Assembly: GCA_903813345.2 (NCBI GenBank)
Contig: CAIIXF020000010.1
Location: 8,922,349 to 8,982,348, forward strand
Length of the DNA stretch: 60,000 nucleotides
Source: Owenia fusiformis
Lineage: Eukaryota > Annelida > Polychaeta > Sabellida > Oweniidae
Reading direction: 5' to 3'
Numbering within the stretch: the first letter of the stretch is position 1; each line of letters opens with the position of its first letter. The notes under the pieces are model-generated. The model searched no databases and had not been told where the DNA came from. It worked only from the letters and a program-made list of their open reading frames with translations. The position numbers and the translations under genes are program-made. This document shows, piece after piece, positions 35,001-47,000 of this stretch.

Positions 35001-38000
35001 ATTCATACACTACCTGACTACCGGTACCTCTAAATTACTTATCACACTGCTTTACCCTTGGAATCTCCACGAACGCACCATAACAACGAGAATTGCAGCT
35101 GATGAGTGTTTATTTTAATATAATATAATAATATGGACAACAATAATAACAAAACGGACAACTTAAAAAATGCATATAATTTATTTATGAGATTGTTTTG
35201 CCATATGTAAAATTATTAAATAGAATAAATATCTAAAACTTAGGGATTATACATGTAGATGCTGATTGGATGTTTACATGTTTGGGAATTCTCTGGTCTA
35301 TAAGTTGAGTACACATGGCTGACACTTGAGAAACAAACAGATTAACATGCAAAGTAAGCGCGGGAAAGCAATGTGGCAGGGATTAAAGTTGCTGCTTGGA
35401 TGTTTGTAAGGAATTATCGGACCTATCACATGTATGAGTAGCTCATATGAAACTGACGCTTAAAAAACAAACAGATTAACATGCAAAGTAAGCGCGGGAA
35501 AGCAATGTGGCAGGGATTAAAGTTGCTAATTGGATGTTTGTAAGGAATTATCGAACTTATGACATGTATGAGTAGCTTACGTGAAACTGACACTTTAAAA
35601 TTAAACAGATTAGCATGCAATATAAGCGCGGGAAATAGCAGAATTATACACGGTCAACTAACCACCCATAAAAACACAGACCGGTCAAGGCATTATCGGT
35701 GGTTAACCGGTTAACCGGTTAATACTTGACACCTCTAGTTTCTGGGTCTATCTTCCAGGCTAATTACGTTAATTACGACCGTATATATATATGGGATATA
35801 TACCCAAGAGGTATTGCTCACCTTCATTGGTGGTAAACAATTTACAATACAATACAAAAAAGAAAAATTGATAATGTACCTTGACTCTATTTTATATATT
35901 TCAAAATTTTTTTATTTAATTTCTCCATGATGCCTTTGATGAATTTTAAAAAAATGGTAGAACCCATGTAAAGCAATGGGAAATTGTGGGTTAGAGGCAA
36001 ATCAAATTTTTTGATATGTGTTCTGAAGATAATTGAATTATTTTACTTTCTGCATGTGCTTACTTTGTGAAAATTAACGATACAGAGCTTCAAAGTATTT
36101 TGGGAATTCATTTTTTACCTCCTGTGTTATTTCAATGAGAGGTTTATTGAAAAATTATTTTAACTTTGGAGACTCACAACTTTGTAAACTTGTTATAGAC
36201 AAGTTAGCAAATTCAATTGTCTATTTAAATTCCTTTTTTGAGAGCAATTGGATGGATGGATATTTTCTCATATATCTTTTACTAACCATACCATTCCCAT
36301 TGGTTTACATGGCTTCTACCATTTTTTAAAATTCATCTTTGACATCAATTTTTAACCTATTATTGTATCTAAGAGAATAAATTGACAATGTTCTGAAATA
36401 TAGAGAATAGAGTCAAGGTACATTTCCATTTACATTATCAGTTTTTCCTTCTTTTCAGACTCAGAAAATAGAGTTCAAGCAATATATGGGGTTTAATATG
36501 AAAACCTATGGGGAAAAAGACTGATCCTTAACTTTTTTGAGCGGTTTATATAATGTACATACCTTTAGGATTCTTTTCATTAGATTTGTCAATTTTGCTA
36601 TCATTTTTACTTGACTTGTCTTTTTTGCTTTCATTTTTACTTGACTTGTCTTTTTCACTATAATTTCCACTTGACTCTTCTTTGCTATCATATTCACTTG
36701 ACTTGCCATTTTCACTGTAATTTCCACTTGATTCCTCTTCTTTGCTATCATTTTTACTTGACTTGTCTTTTTGGTTATCATTTCCACTTGACTTGTCTGT
36801 TTCACCATAATTTCCACTTGATTCTTCCTCTTTGCTATCATTTTTACTTGACTTGTCTTTTTCGTTATCATTTCCACTTGACTTGTCTGTTTCACCATAA
36901 TTTCCACTTGATTCCTCCTCTTTGCTATCATTTTTACTTGACTTGTCTTTTTTGTTATCATTTCCACTTGACTTGTCTGTTTCACCATAATTTCCACTTG
37001 ATTCCTCCTCTTTGCTATCATTTTTACTTGACTTCTCTTTTTTACTATCATTTTTACTTGACTTGTCTTTTTCGATATAATTTCCACTTGACTCCTCTTC
37101 TTTGCTATCATTTTTACTTGACTTGTCTTTTTTGTTATCATTTCCACTTGACTTGTCTGTTTCACCATAATTTCCACTTGATTCCTCCTCTTTGCTATCA
37201 TTTTTACTTGACTTCTCTTTTTTACTATCATTTTTACTTGACTTCTCTTTTTCGCTATAATTTCCACTTGACTCTTCTTCTTTGCTATCATTTTTACTTG
37301 ACTTCTCTTTTTTACTATCATTTTCACTTGACTTGTCTTTTTGGCTATTATTTTCGCTTGATTTGTCTGTTTTGCTGTCCTTTTCTCCTGGCTTGTATGA
37401 TTTAATTTCATCATCTGAAATACATCACCAATTAAATTGTAGCTTGAACACCTTATGTGAAGATGATTCCCAATAAAAAGAAAAGTGTAGTTGTGTACTT
37501 TATGCTATAGCGATGCAGTAAATGAGCTTGACTCCAATGCATACATTTTGACATACAATGTAGTTGCTTTAATGTTAGATTTTATAAGAATTGGGAAAGG
37601 TTATCAGACATTTACTACCCCTAAACACTTGATGTGAATAAGTGTAATTATTTGGAAATTTTGTACTTTGATGATATCATGATATTTAGTATCATGAATA
37701 AACTTGGATCATGGTGAAGTGTTACAAGTACTAATTGTTATTTGGGCTTAATGTGAAAGTGAAGTTATCACTATAGAATGATGTACACAACTATTTACAC
37801 AATTTCCTTTTATTAAATATCATCTGTAAATATATAAATATATCTGTATGGCCAACACAGCTTAGAATACCCAAAATTCCAATTCAAAAATGACTGATCA
37901 ATCCACCCACACCTGCATGATATCTGCACCAATCATTTTTTGCAAACGCCATCTGCATAGGGTGTTGAAAAGTTTTTTTTATGATTATTAAACTTTCATT

Positions 38001-41000
38001 CACATTTGAAATAATGATTAGTTTTAATTGAAATATCAGTTATTTTTTAATACCTATTTCAGTAAGGTAGGAGCTGATATCTTGAAAGCATTCCTCATTA
38101 TTCCAACGTGCCAAGTGTCCACCATCTTGTCTACAGATTTCTTCTGCCTGTTTCCATGTTGCCTTTTCTTTATAGACTTTGAAACAGCCAGCCTGGAGGC
38201 CAGATAATCTTAGTCAACATTTGGTATAATATGTTAAGATTGCCTGAGATAATTTATTTTGGAACGTTATGAGATATTTTGGCACATTACGTATTAAACT
38301 GTTATATGTACATTATCACTGTATTTAGAATTTTGGCTCACAAAAATTGGTTCTATTGAAAAACCCTTATCTGAACAAATGTGGCTTAGATGGAACTTGT
38401 TATTTAATTAAGTTATCAATAGTGTTCGCGGATTAATTAAGCTAAATATGATATTTCCATTAATGAAAAATCCCACTCAGTTTCAAACCTCAGAATATGT
38501 TGTGGTTTGTTTAGATATTGTTAGATAGATTAAAGAGGCACATGTGATATGGCAGCTGATTTCAGAAGGCTGTGTTGTAGGTATTTCCTAACCATTGAAA
38601 CAAATATATCTGTGAATCTGTATTCTTCACAATAGAATTCATAGAATGACACTGATCTCATAAGCCACTGATAATACACCAATCATCATAATTTTTGGGG
38701 CATGCCCTCCCCCTGTATCCACCAGTGACTTGAATTATATATCAGCTTTAATAGGCATATTCTAGCCCTTTGCAAATTATTGACATTAACATAGCTCATA
38801 ATTTAATGATTTCTATTGAAAAAATGATTAATTTTTTACTACTAAGTGCCATCTTTGAAACATATGATGCAAACTTTTTCATGAAATAAAATGAAGATAC
38901 ATTTATAAGCTCCATAGATGTCATGTAGTGATGGTTTATTTTGGTGAATGCATATCAGGTTCATACCCTCTGCCTGTTTCATTGTAACATCAACTGCATT
39001 ATTGCATGTCTCTTTATACTTGGGTGCATGTTGAATTATGGTGTTTTTATCGCACTTTGAAAAAGTGCTATATTGTCGTCGTCTTGTGCTGTTGGGCGGG
39101 CGTGCGGGCGTGCGGATGTGCGGGCGTGCGGGCGGCACATAAACCAAATCTTGTCATCAAATTTCCAGTATAACTGCTTACCTGTTCAACTTGAAATTTT
39201 TACAGATGCAAGAGCAGACTAGTGCCAAGATCTGATTAGGTTAAGGGCATGCTGGGTAAACTATGTGGCGGCCATTTTGAAATTTTCAACAAATCTTGTC
39301 ATCAAAATTCCAGGAAAACCACTTATCCGTTCAACTTGAAATTTTTACAGATGCAAGAGCAGACTATTGCCGAGATCTGATTAGGTTTTGGGTATGCTGG
39401 CTGAATTACATGGTGGCCATTTTGAATTTTTCAATTTGGCGGCCATTTTGAATTTTTCAACTTGCTCTAAATTGACCAATTTTTTTTTTTAAAACATCTA
39501 CAAGTTCTCAGAAGTTCAAATCTGACCTTAGATTTCAGATTTGACCTTTCATTCACCTTCAGTGACCTTGAAAAGGTCAAAAAAGTTGATTTTCTAAATT
39601 GATATTTTGGATTTAAATTTAGGTCAGCTTAATTACTAAACACCTACTGAGGTCTGAAAATATGACATTTTCAAGGTCGAAGGTCAAGGTCATTAAACTA
39701 GGTCACAAATGATGTTATCCAAGTTTCTCAAAGTTTGAGACTACAAATCAATTCTTGTCATCAAAATTCCAAGGAAACCGCTAACCTGTTCAACTTGAAT
39801 TCTTGTCATCAAAATTCCAAGGAAACCGCTAACCTGTTCAACTTGAAATTTTTACACATGCAATAGCAGACTAGTGCCAAGATCTGATTAGGTTAAGGGC
39901 ATGCTGGGTAAGCTACTTGACGGCCATTTTGAATTTTTCAACAAATCTTGTCATCAAAATTCCAGGAAAACCACTTATCCGTTCAACTTGAAATTTTTGC
40001 AGATGCAAGAGCAGACTATTGCCGAGATCTGATTAGGTTTTGGGTATGCTGGCTGAATTACATGGTGGCCATTTTGAATTTTTCAATTTGGCGGCCATTT
40101 TTAATTTTTCAACTTGCTCCAAATTGACCAAATTTTTTTTTTAAAAACATCTACAAGTTCTCAGAAGTTCAAATCTGACCTTAGATTTCAGATTTGACCT
40201 TTCGTTGACCTTCAGTGACCTTGAAAGGTCAAAAATTTGATTTTCTAAATTGATATTTTGGATTTAAATTTAGGTCAGCTTAATTACTAAACACCTACTG
40301 AGGTCTGAAAAAGTGAAATTTTCAAGGTCGAAGGTCATCAAATTAGGTCACAAACAATGTTATCTAAATTTTCCCAAAGTTCAAGACTACAAATAAATTC
40401 TTGTCATCAAAATTGCAGGAAAACCGCTAATCTTGTCAACTTGAAATGTTTACAGATGCAAGAGCAGACTAGTGCCAAGGTCTGATTAGGTTTTGGCCAT
40501 GCTGGGTAAATTGCATGGTGGCCAGTTTGCTCTTCAAAGTGCGATATTTATCACTGTGTGTCTTGTTTTAGATATTTGCTAGACATTAGAAAAATGGGTA
40601 AATTATTTGTCTATGTTATGCACAGCTATCAATGGGTTAAAATAAGCTACTTAGGTTGCACAGCCAACATTATAACAAAGCAGTTATGTTGATTGCTTGG
40701 ATTGCTTTGGAGCCATAGTTGGTTTCCAAATGAGATACAATACTTCAATGAAGGTTCTGAATCATGCAGCACATTTTATTCCATTGTTCAGCGTGTTTTT
40801 ATATGAAGCCTGCCAGGGAAGCGGTTATTGGTGATTTAGGATGGCGTCCGATTTTGAATACCATTGACAAAAGAATAATAGATTATTACCTTCATCTACA
40901 GAAGCGCATGGAAAAAAGTACACTTTTTAGAAATATATTTATGGAAATGTTTAAGCGTTTCGAAGATAATAAGATTTCATCCTGGCCCTATATTAAATCA

Positions 41001-44000
41001 ATTTCTGATACCCTAATTAAACATGGCCTAGATAGTTGTTTAAAGTCAACTGATCAAACTTGGTATAAGTCCTTCCTAGAAATCTCTAATGAAATGAAGA
41101 ATACAGATTTTTTCGGAGCTATAGATAAGAGAACATCACTGAAAACTTACACTGTTCTTAAGAAACATACATTTAAAGAGAACTACCTCCAAGATGACAT
41201 CGATTTCTATTGCTCCAGGTTAAAATTCATGGCAAGAACTGGGTGCTTTAACTTGGAGGAGGATAATAAACGATGGAAGAAAAGTGATGGAATTTGCCCT
41301 CATTGTAAAAGTAATGACATTGAAGATTTAATTCACCGATTCATTGTATGCCCTAAGTTCATTAATGAAAGGTTACAATTTATAAATGATATAACTTCAA
41401 AATGTGACGCTCTTTTAGTAGCTGAATTCATCTCTCTCTCTCCTGAGGAGAAGCTAAAATACATGTTAGGGGATGATGTCTTTGAAATTTGGGGGAAAGA
41501 ACAAGGTAGAATGTTTGACAAGTGTTTTAAAAGGTTTTTAAAATCAGTTTATATTAAATACTCAAAATGAATGTTTTTAGTAAGTTGTAATAATTGTTTT
41601 ATCTTAATATGTACATTCGACGCACCTTTGCGTTGCAGAGCGTGCCACTGTTTCAAAAGTGTAGATCGAAATAAATAAATAAATACTACCTGGTGTTTTT
41701 CTGTCATCCAACAGTTGTCAGAAATATGTTGATAACCATTAGCATAATCACAAGTACACCTTTTAGTCAATGTTGGTACTGTCATCGGAACAGGGTCTAC
41801 AAATATAATATGATATCCCATACTTGGATGTGTCTATTTTTGTCTCTATTTATATAGTGTAAACAGAACAGTTATCAAGGTTTAGGTTTAAATTTGTAAT
41901 TAATTAGAGATGAAAATTGCGCTATTGATACTTACATTCTGAAGTCATATTTAATGCTTCGTTACATTTAAATGAAAAGAATATTTTCAAACTTACCACA
42001 TGGACAGCATTTCCCCAGCTTACACCTCCTATCTATCTTCACATACATTGCATTGATGGCTTCCTCTAAAGTACTGCCAAAATTACGGAATCCTGTCGAA
42101 AATACTCGGTCTTGATATGAATTAGACATCGCTTTGATCTCCAGCTCCATGGTGTCTTTTCCGGTTGAGGCACTATCCCCCATATCATTTGGCAGTGTTA
42201 TAACATATATTGGTCGTCCTTCTTCTGTGGAATGAAACATAATTTATCAATTAACTTCTTACTGATATGCAGCTATATATCAAACATCTCCAGGTACTGT
42301 TCTTCTACTTTAATTGGGGCTTCTTGTTTTGGCAGATTTGCAGTTTTGAACATTTGATGGCTACCAATTTGGCGGACTTTCAATATTGTAATGCACTAAT
42401 GGTACCAATTTTAATGGTACTAGAATTACCAGGGAATTTGGCGGCGACTTGATTTGGCCGCCAAATTAAGTAGAAGTACAGTATGTGATCCATTGAATCA
42501 TATTTTATGTTATCAAGAATATTATATTATAAAGTCAAGCTGTATTATACTTCTATAGTATACTGTTAAAACCTATTTTGAACAGTTATTTATTCAGGTT
42601 CAGTTCACTGCAAATGTTCAAGATAATTACCTTTATATAATGTAGTGATTGCCAAAAGACTTTTATGAAATTGCTTTGGATAAGATGCGCCATCTGTTAT
42701 CATAAGTACTGCTTGATTGTTGTCTGATCGTCCATTTTGAATAAATTGTTGTCTGGCTGCTTCCAATGCATCACTTGTCCTTGTATTACAGTCTACATCC
42801 CTATGTACATCAATACGTTCAAGTTTCTCTTTGAGATCTACACAATCAGATGGGGATCCTAACTCCCAATGTGTTATAGTGTCTTTGGCATATGTTATGA
42901 CAGTCAGAGATGTGTGGAGTGTATCAATCCCACAGCCACCCAATGCCTGGATCTGGTCTGCTATCTTTGGGAGGTTTTCACCTATGATTGTTTTGTTATC
43001 TTGGTTTATGCTACAGCTTAGGTCTACCACAAGTGCTATATCAAAGCCGCATAACCATTGATCTGCTCATCAAAAATGCAAAGGAATGTATGATTGAACA
43101 GAAATACATGGCAAAGGAATGAGGGATCTGTGAAATAATATTCACAGATACAAACTATTTAATCAACTTTCAAACAAAAGTATTTCATACTAAAATTAAA
43201 ATGTCTATATTTGATGCATCAATAAAATTGGCACATATACATTCAAAGTAGATAGCTTGTCATTACTTGTTATATAAAGTTGTTTAACACTTTGATATAC
43301 TCACTACATGAGCAGCAAGGAGGTTGTGTTGTTGTTGTAGTTGGCATGGCAACCGTGGTTGACAGCGTTGTTTTGATGGAAGCAGGGGGTCTTGTTGGTA
43401 CTGAGAGACAAAGATTGATCAAAATATATATAGCTTATCTGAGAGACAAAGATTGATCAAAATATATATAGCTTATCTGAGAGACAAAGATTGATCAAAA
43501 TATATATAGTTTATCTAAGAGACAAAGATTGATCAAAGTGTATATAGCTTTTCTAAGAGACAAAGATTGATCAAAATATATATAGCTTATCTGAGAGACA
43601 AAGATTGATCAACAGATATATATAGTTTATTTGAGAGACAAAGATTGATCAAAATATATATAGTTTATCTAAGAGACAAAGATTGATCAAAATATTTATA
43701 GCTTATCTGAGAGACAAAGATTGATCAAAATATATATAGCTTATCTGAGAGACTAAGATTGATCAAAATATATATAGCTTATCTGAGAGACAAAGATTGA
43801 TCAAAATATATATAGCTTATCTGAGAGACAAAGATTGATCAAAATATATATAGCTTATCTGAGAGACAAAGATTGATCAAAATATATATAGCTTATCTGA
43901 GAGACAAAGATTGATCAAAATATATATAGCTTATCTGAGAGACAAAGATTGATCAAAATATATATAGCTTATCTAAGAGACAAAGATTGATCAAAGTGTA

Positions 44001-47000
44001 TAGCTTATTCTCAATTGCATTAGAATACTTTACTTGAACTTTTAATATTGTATATTTCATTAATTTCTTTTTCATTGTTTCTCATTAACAAATATTTTCT
44101 ATTTATATACACAGAGTTATTACTTTTTATTGAAATGCAATTTTTCTATAATCCAGCATAATGCCATATATAGTTTATTACTTTCAGTATAATTCAAGAC
44201 TCCATCATCTTGCTTTCATTTTAGAAAGTAAAGCCTTTTTAATCTGTTGTTACTTTGAACAAACTAACTTTATAATCAGTTCTTGGTACAGTACATTACT
44301 TAAGCAACAAAAGAATTTTTTTACAATATGAAACTTTAACAATTATACCTTCTTCTGAGCAGCTTCTATCAACATCTTTGAATATTTCTGCAATGGCTGT
44401 TGATAAAACTTTGGAAAATGTGTCAATGGTGGAACTAAATACTCGATTAGGAATTCCATTAGAGAGAGCTTCAATTTCGGCATTCATCCTCTCTTTATCA
44501 GCGTCACCATTGCCAACTTTGAAATAGGTGTTTTCAAGCCGAATCACATAAACGTTTAATCCTATCACTGAAATGAAAATACATACATGTAGTATGTAAC
44601 ATATTGAAAAAATATGTTATTGTTTTCTAGCTAAATCACTTGCACTCAAAACTCGATCACTGAAATGGAAAGGTTTGTTTTTAGAATCTTTGCCCTTAAC
44701 CCTTTGAGTGCCATTGGGCCGATTCGGCCGATGGGAAAATGTATGTCGCTAAAGTGCCAAGAACGGCCCAAAATCGGCCCAAAATAACGCGTTTATATAC
44801 ACAGGGAAATATGTCATCAACTGAGAACGAATAATCTATTCTTATTTATTTATGTTTGTTTAGGTCGGTCTTAATAAATCGACCCGGTCTCAGTTTGATT
44901 TAAGTTGATTTAACAGACGCTGGGTATCTTACAACATCGTATAGTAAACGCGTTTCAACAAAGTTGACAAGGTTTAATTGCATATCGGCCCGAATATAGT
45001 AGATTGAATAATGTCCCTATGAATGGTGAATAATACGTTACTGGTCAAGTAATTAAAGAAATTGTATTGCAAACTAACTGAGGTAACTTTTTATTATGCT
45101 ATGAACGCACGTGATTTTCGTATTTTTGCAAACGCTGATGTTTGTTAGATTGTATCTGTTAACGTAATTTAGTGTGCAAATGAAGTAAATACTTGAAATT
45201 CGTGTATTGGAAATAAGATGTTATATGCATGAATATGAATGAAACGTAATGTTTGTTTTTTTCATTATAAATAATTCGACCTGATCTATGCCTCATATAC
45301 AGTATACAATGTAGTTATATTTTACAAACGCTGGGCATCTTACAATATCGAAAAATTAATGCTTATTAACAAGCTTGGCATTCAAGGATTTCGTTAATAT
45401 TGGCCCAAAATGTTGTCCCTATAAACGTTGATTTGTAAGTAACTCGTTGCAAATATACCAAAGTCACTTATTTGTAAATGAGTGTATTATTTATTATACT
45501 TTGAACGCATATGATTTTCAGCATTTTAGAACGCTTACTGTTGTCTTGAAATTGTTGCGTACTATTAACATTTTTGAAACATGAAATTAACTGTAAGAAT
45601 GTAAAACATGTATTTATCATCATTATAATCCATGTGAATATACAGAAATGACATTACACATTATGTATAAACTGAAAATAAAAATGAAATACTTTTGGAT
45701 GTGGAAATGTGAACTGATCATTGATTAAGAGCGTCCGTTTTCGTGTTTGTACGATGGACGCTGCGGTAGCCAAGTAGGCCTACATTATGCCTTATCAAAC
45801 AAATCAAATATGAAATGAGTTAACCATTTCCTTAGTTTATCTGATTTTTTAACGTCCGTGAACATTAAAAAAGGCGATACATTATGTATATTTCTTTGGG
45901 TAAATAATTTGTTCATTCGTGAGTATAGCAAGCAATATACGTATACGTTTAGGGGATCTGGATTTACAGACAATATTGTCAAAGAATATGCAAACGCTGA
46001 GATGATTAAATGCACTAGTAATAAAAAGTGTTTGAATGATCATAAATATAAAGAATCCACTATTTAGTTTTGTGTTTATTTAATACAATTAACCTGTTTT
46101 ACCCTACCAGTGAAGACGATGGGCTCGCAGTATCATATTGCAGTAAGTACAATTTTAAAGAATTTTACATAAATAAGGGGTTTAAATTTAATGATACAAA
46201 ATATTTTGTCCTAGATATCGCTTATTTCTACTCCAGGGCACAAGGGCCGATTACAGCCTATTTTCCCTGAAATTGTGAATTGCAACAATATACAGTACCT
46301 CCCTTGTACATAATTTCGGCAATGATAAATATAGAGATGGCATCAATTTTTTTATTCATATTAGAAGAACATATATAAAATAACAATTTACTCGCGTGCA
46401 TTTAAATTCTACCGTGTGCAATAGAAAATCTAGCTTTGAAATCTCGCTAACTCTCGTTTTTTCATGTCGAGATTTTAAGAGATTTGCACTTTTTATCTCT
46501 ATTATCTCTATTTTTGATAGCATATTTGAATTCAGTGACAAATTTTCTCCAATATAGCTTTGATTTACACAGTTGTGTCATTTAAATCATTTTCCATGAC
46601 ATTTGAAAAAACGTGGGCCAAATCCCCATTGGAGCAATGCTAAAATTCATTCAAGCCTTGGCTAATTTGTATGACAACCAACATTTCATGTTTAATCACA
46701 ATATGTACATTGACAGGGTCATCCAATAGTATGTCATTCGAGTATCAGACAGATTCAACCAACACTTTTTGATAAATCATGAAATTAAGTGACTATTGCA
46801 CGTTTCTAGCATTGAAGTGAATGGAGGTCTGGCCCAAGTAAAGTCAAAAACAAACAAAAGTGATAACTATTATATCAGCGTTATTCAGCTATTTAGAACC
46901 TATACAATTACTCCCGTGGGTTCTAGTTACTAATAATATTTTTAGTTTCATTTATTTTTGGCAAAAGTCTTTGCGGTTTAGGTATTCTTCAGACATTCCA

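Larger units (their letters stand above)
34482..36550. mobile_element. Tc1-like inverted-repeat element containing nested insertions
   Basis: The left end, TACTGCTCAATAAAGTTTAG through CCCCATAGGTTT and AAACCCCAT (about 34482-34552), is repeated inverted at about 36474-36550 with some divergence. The CTGCTCAA.AAAG end and TA-rich flanks fit a Tc1/mariner-class element. No transposase is left; the interior is a SINE, a hAT element and a palindromic MITE. The right end lies within about 10 nt of the gene A exon 9 donor. Confidence 0.65.

Noticed and set aside
36506-37414. 302-codon minus-strand ORF beginning MMKLNHTSQE, and a 264-codon plus-strand ORF over the same bases
   Set aside because: Both are shadow frames of the 30-bp repeat in gene A exon 9. 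Only the frame reading DDEIKSYKPGEK matches the phases of the neighbouring exons and lacks stops through the donor.
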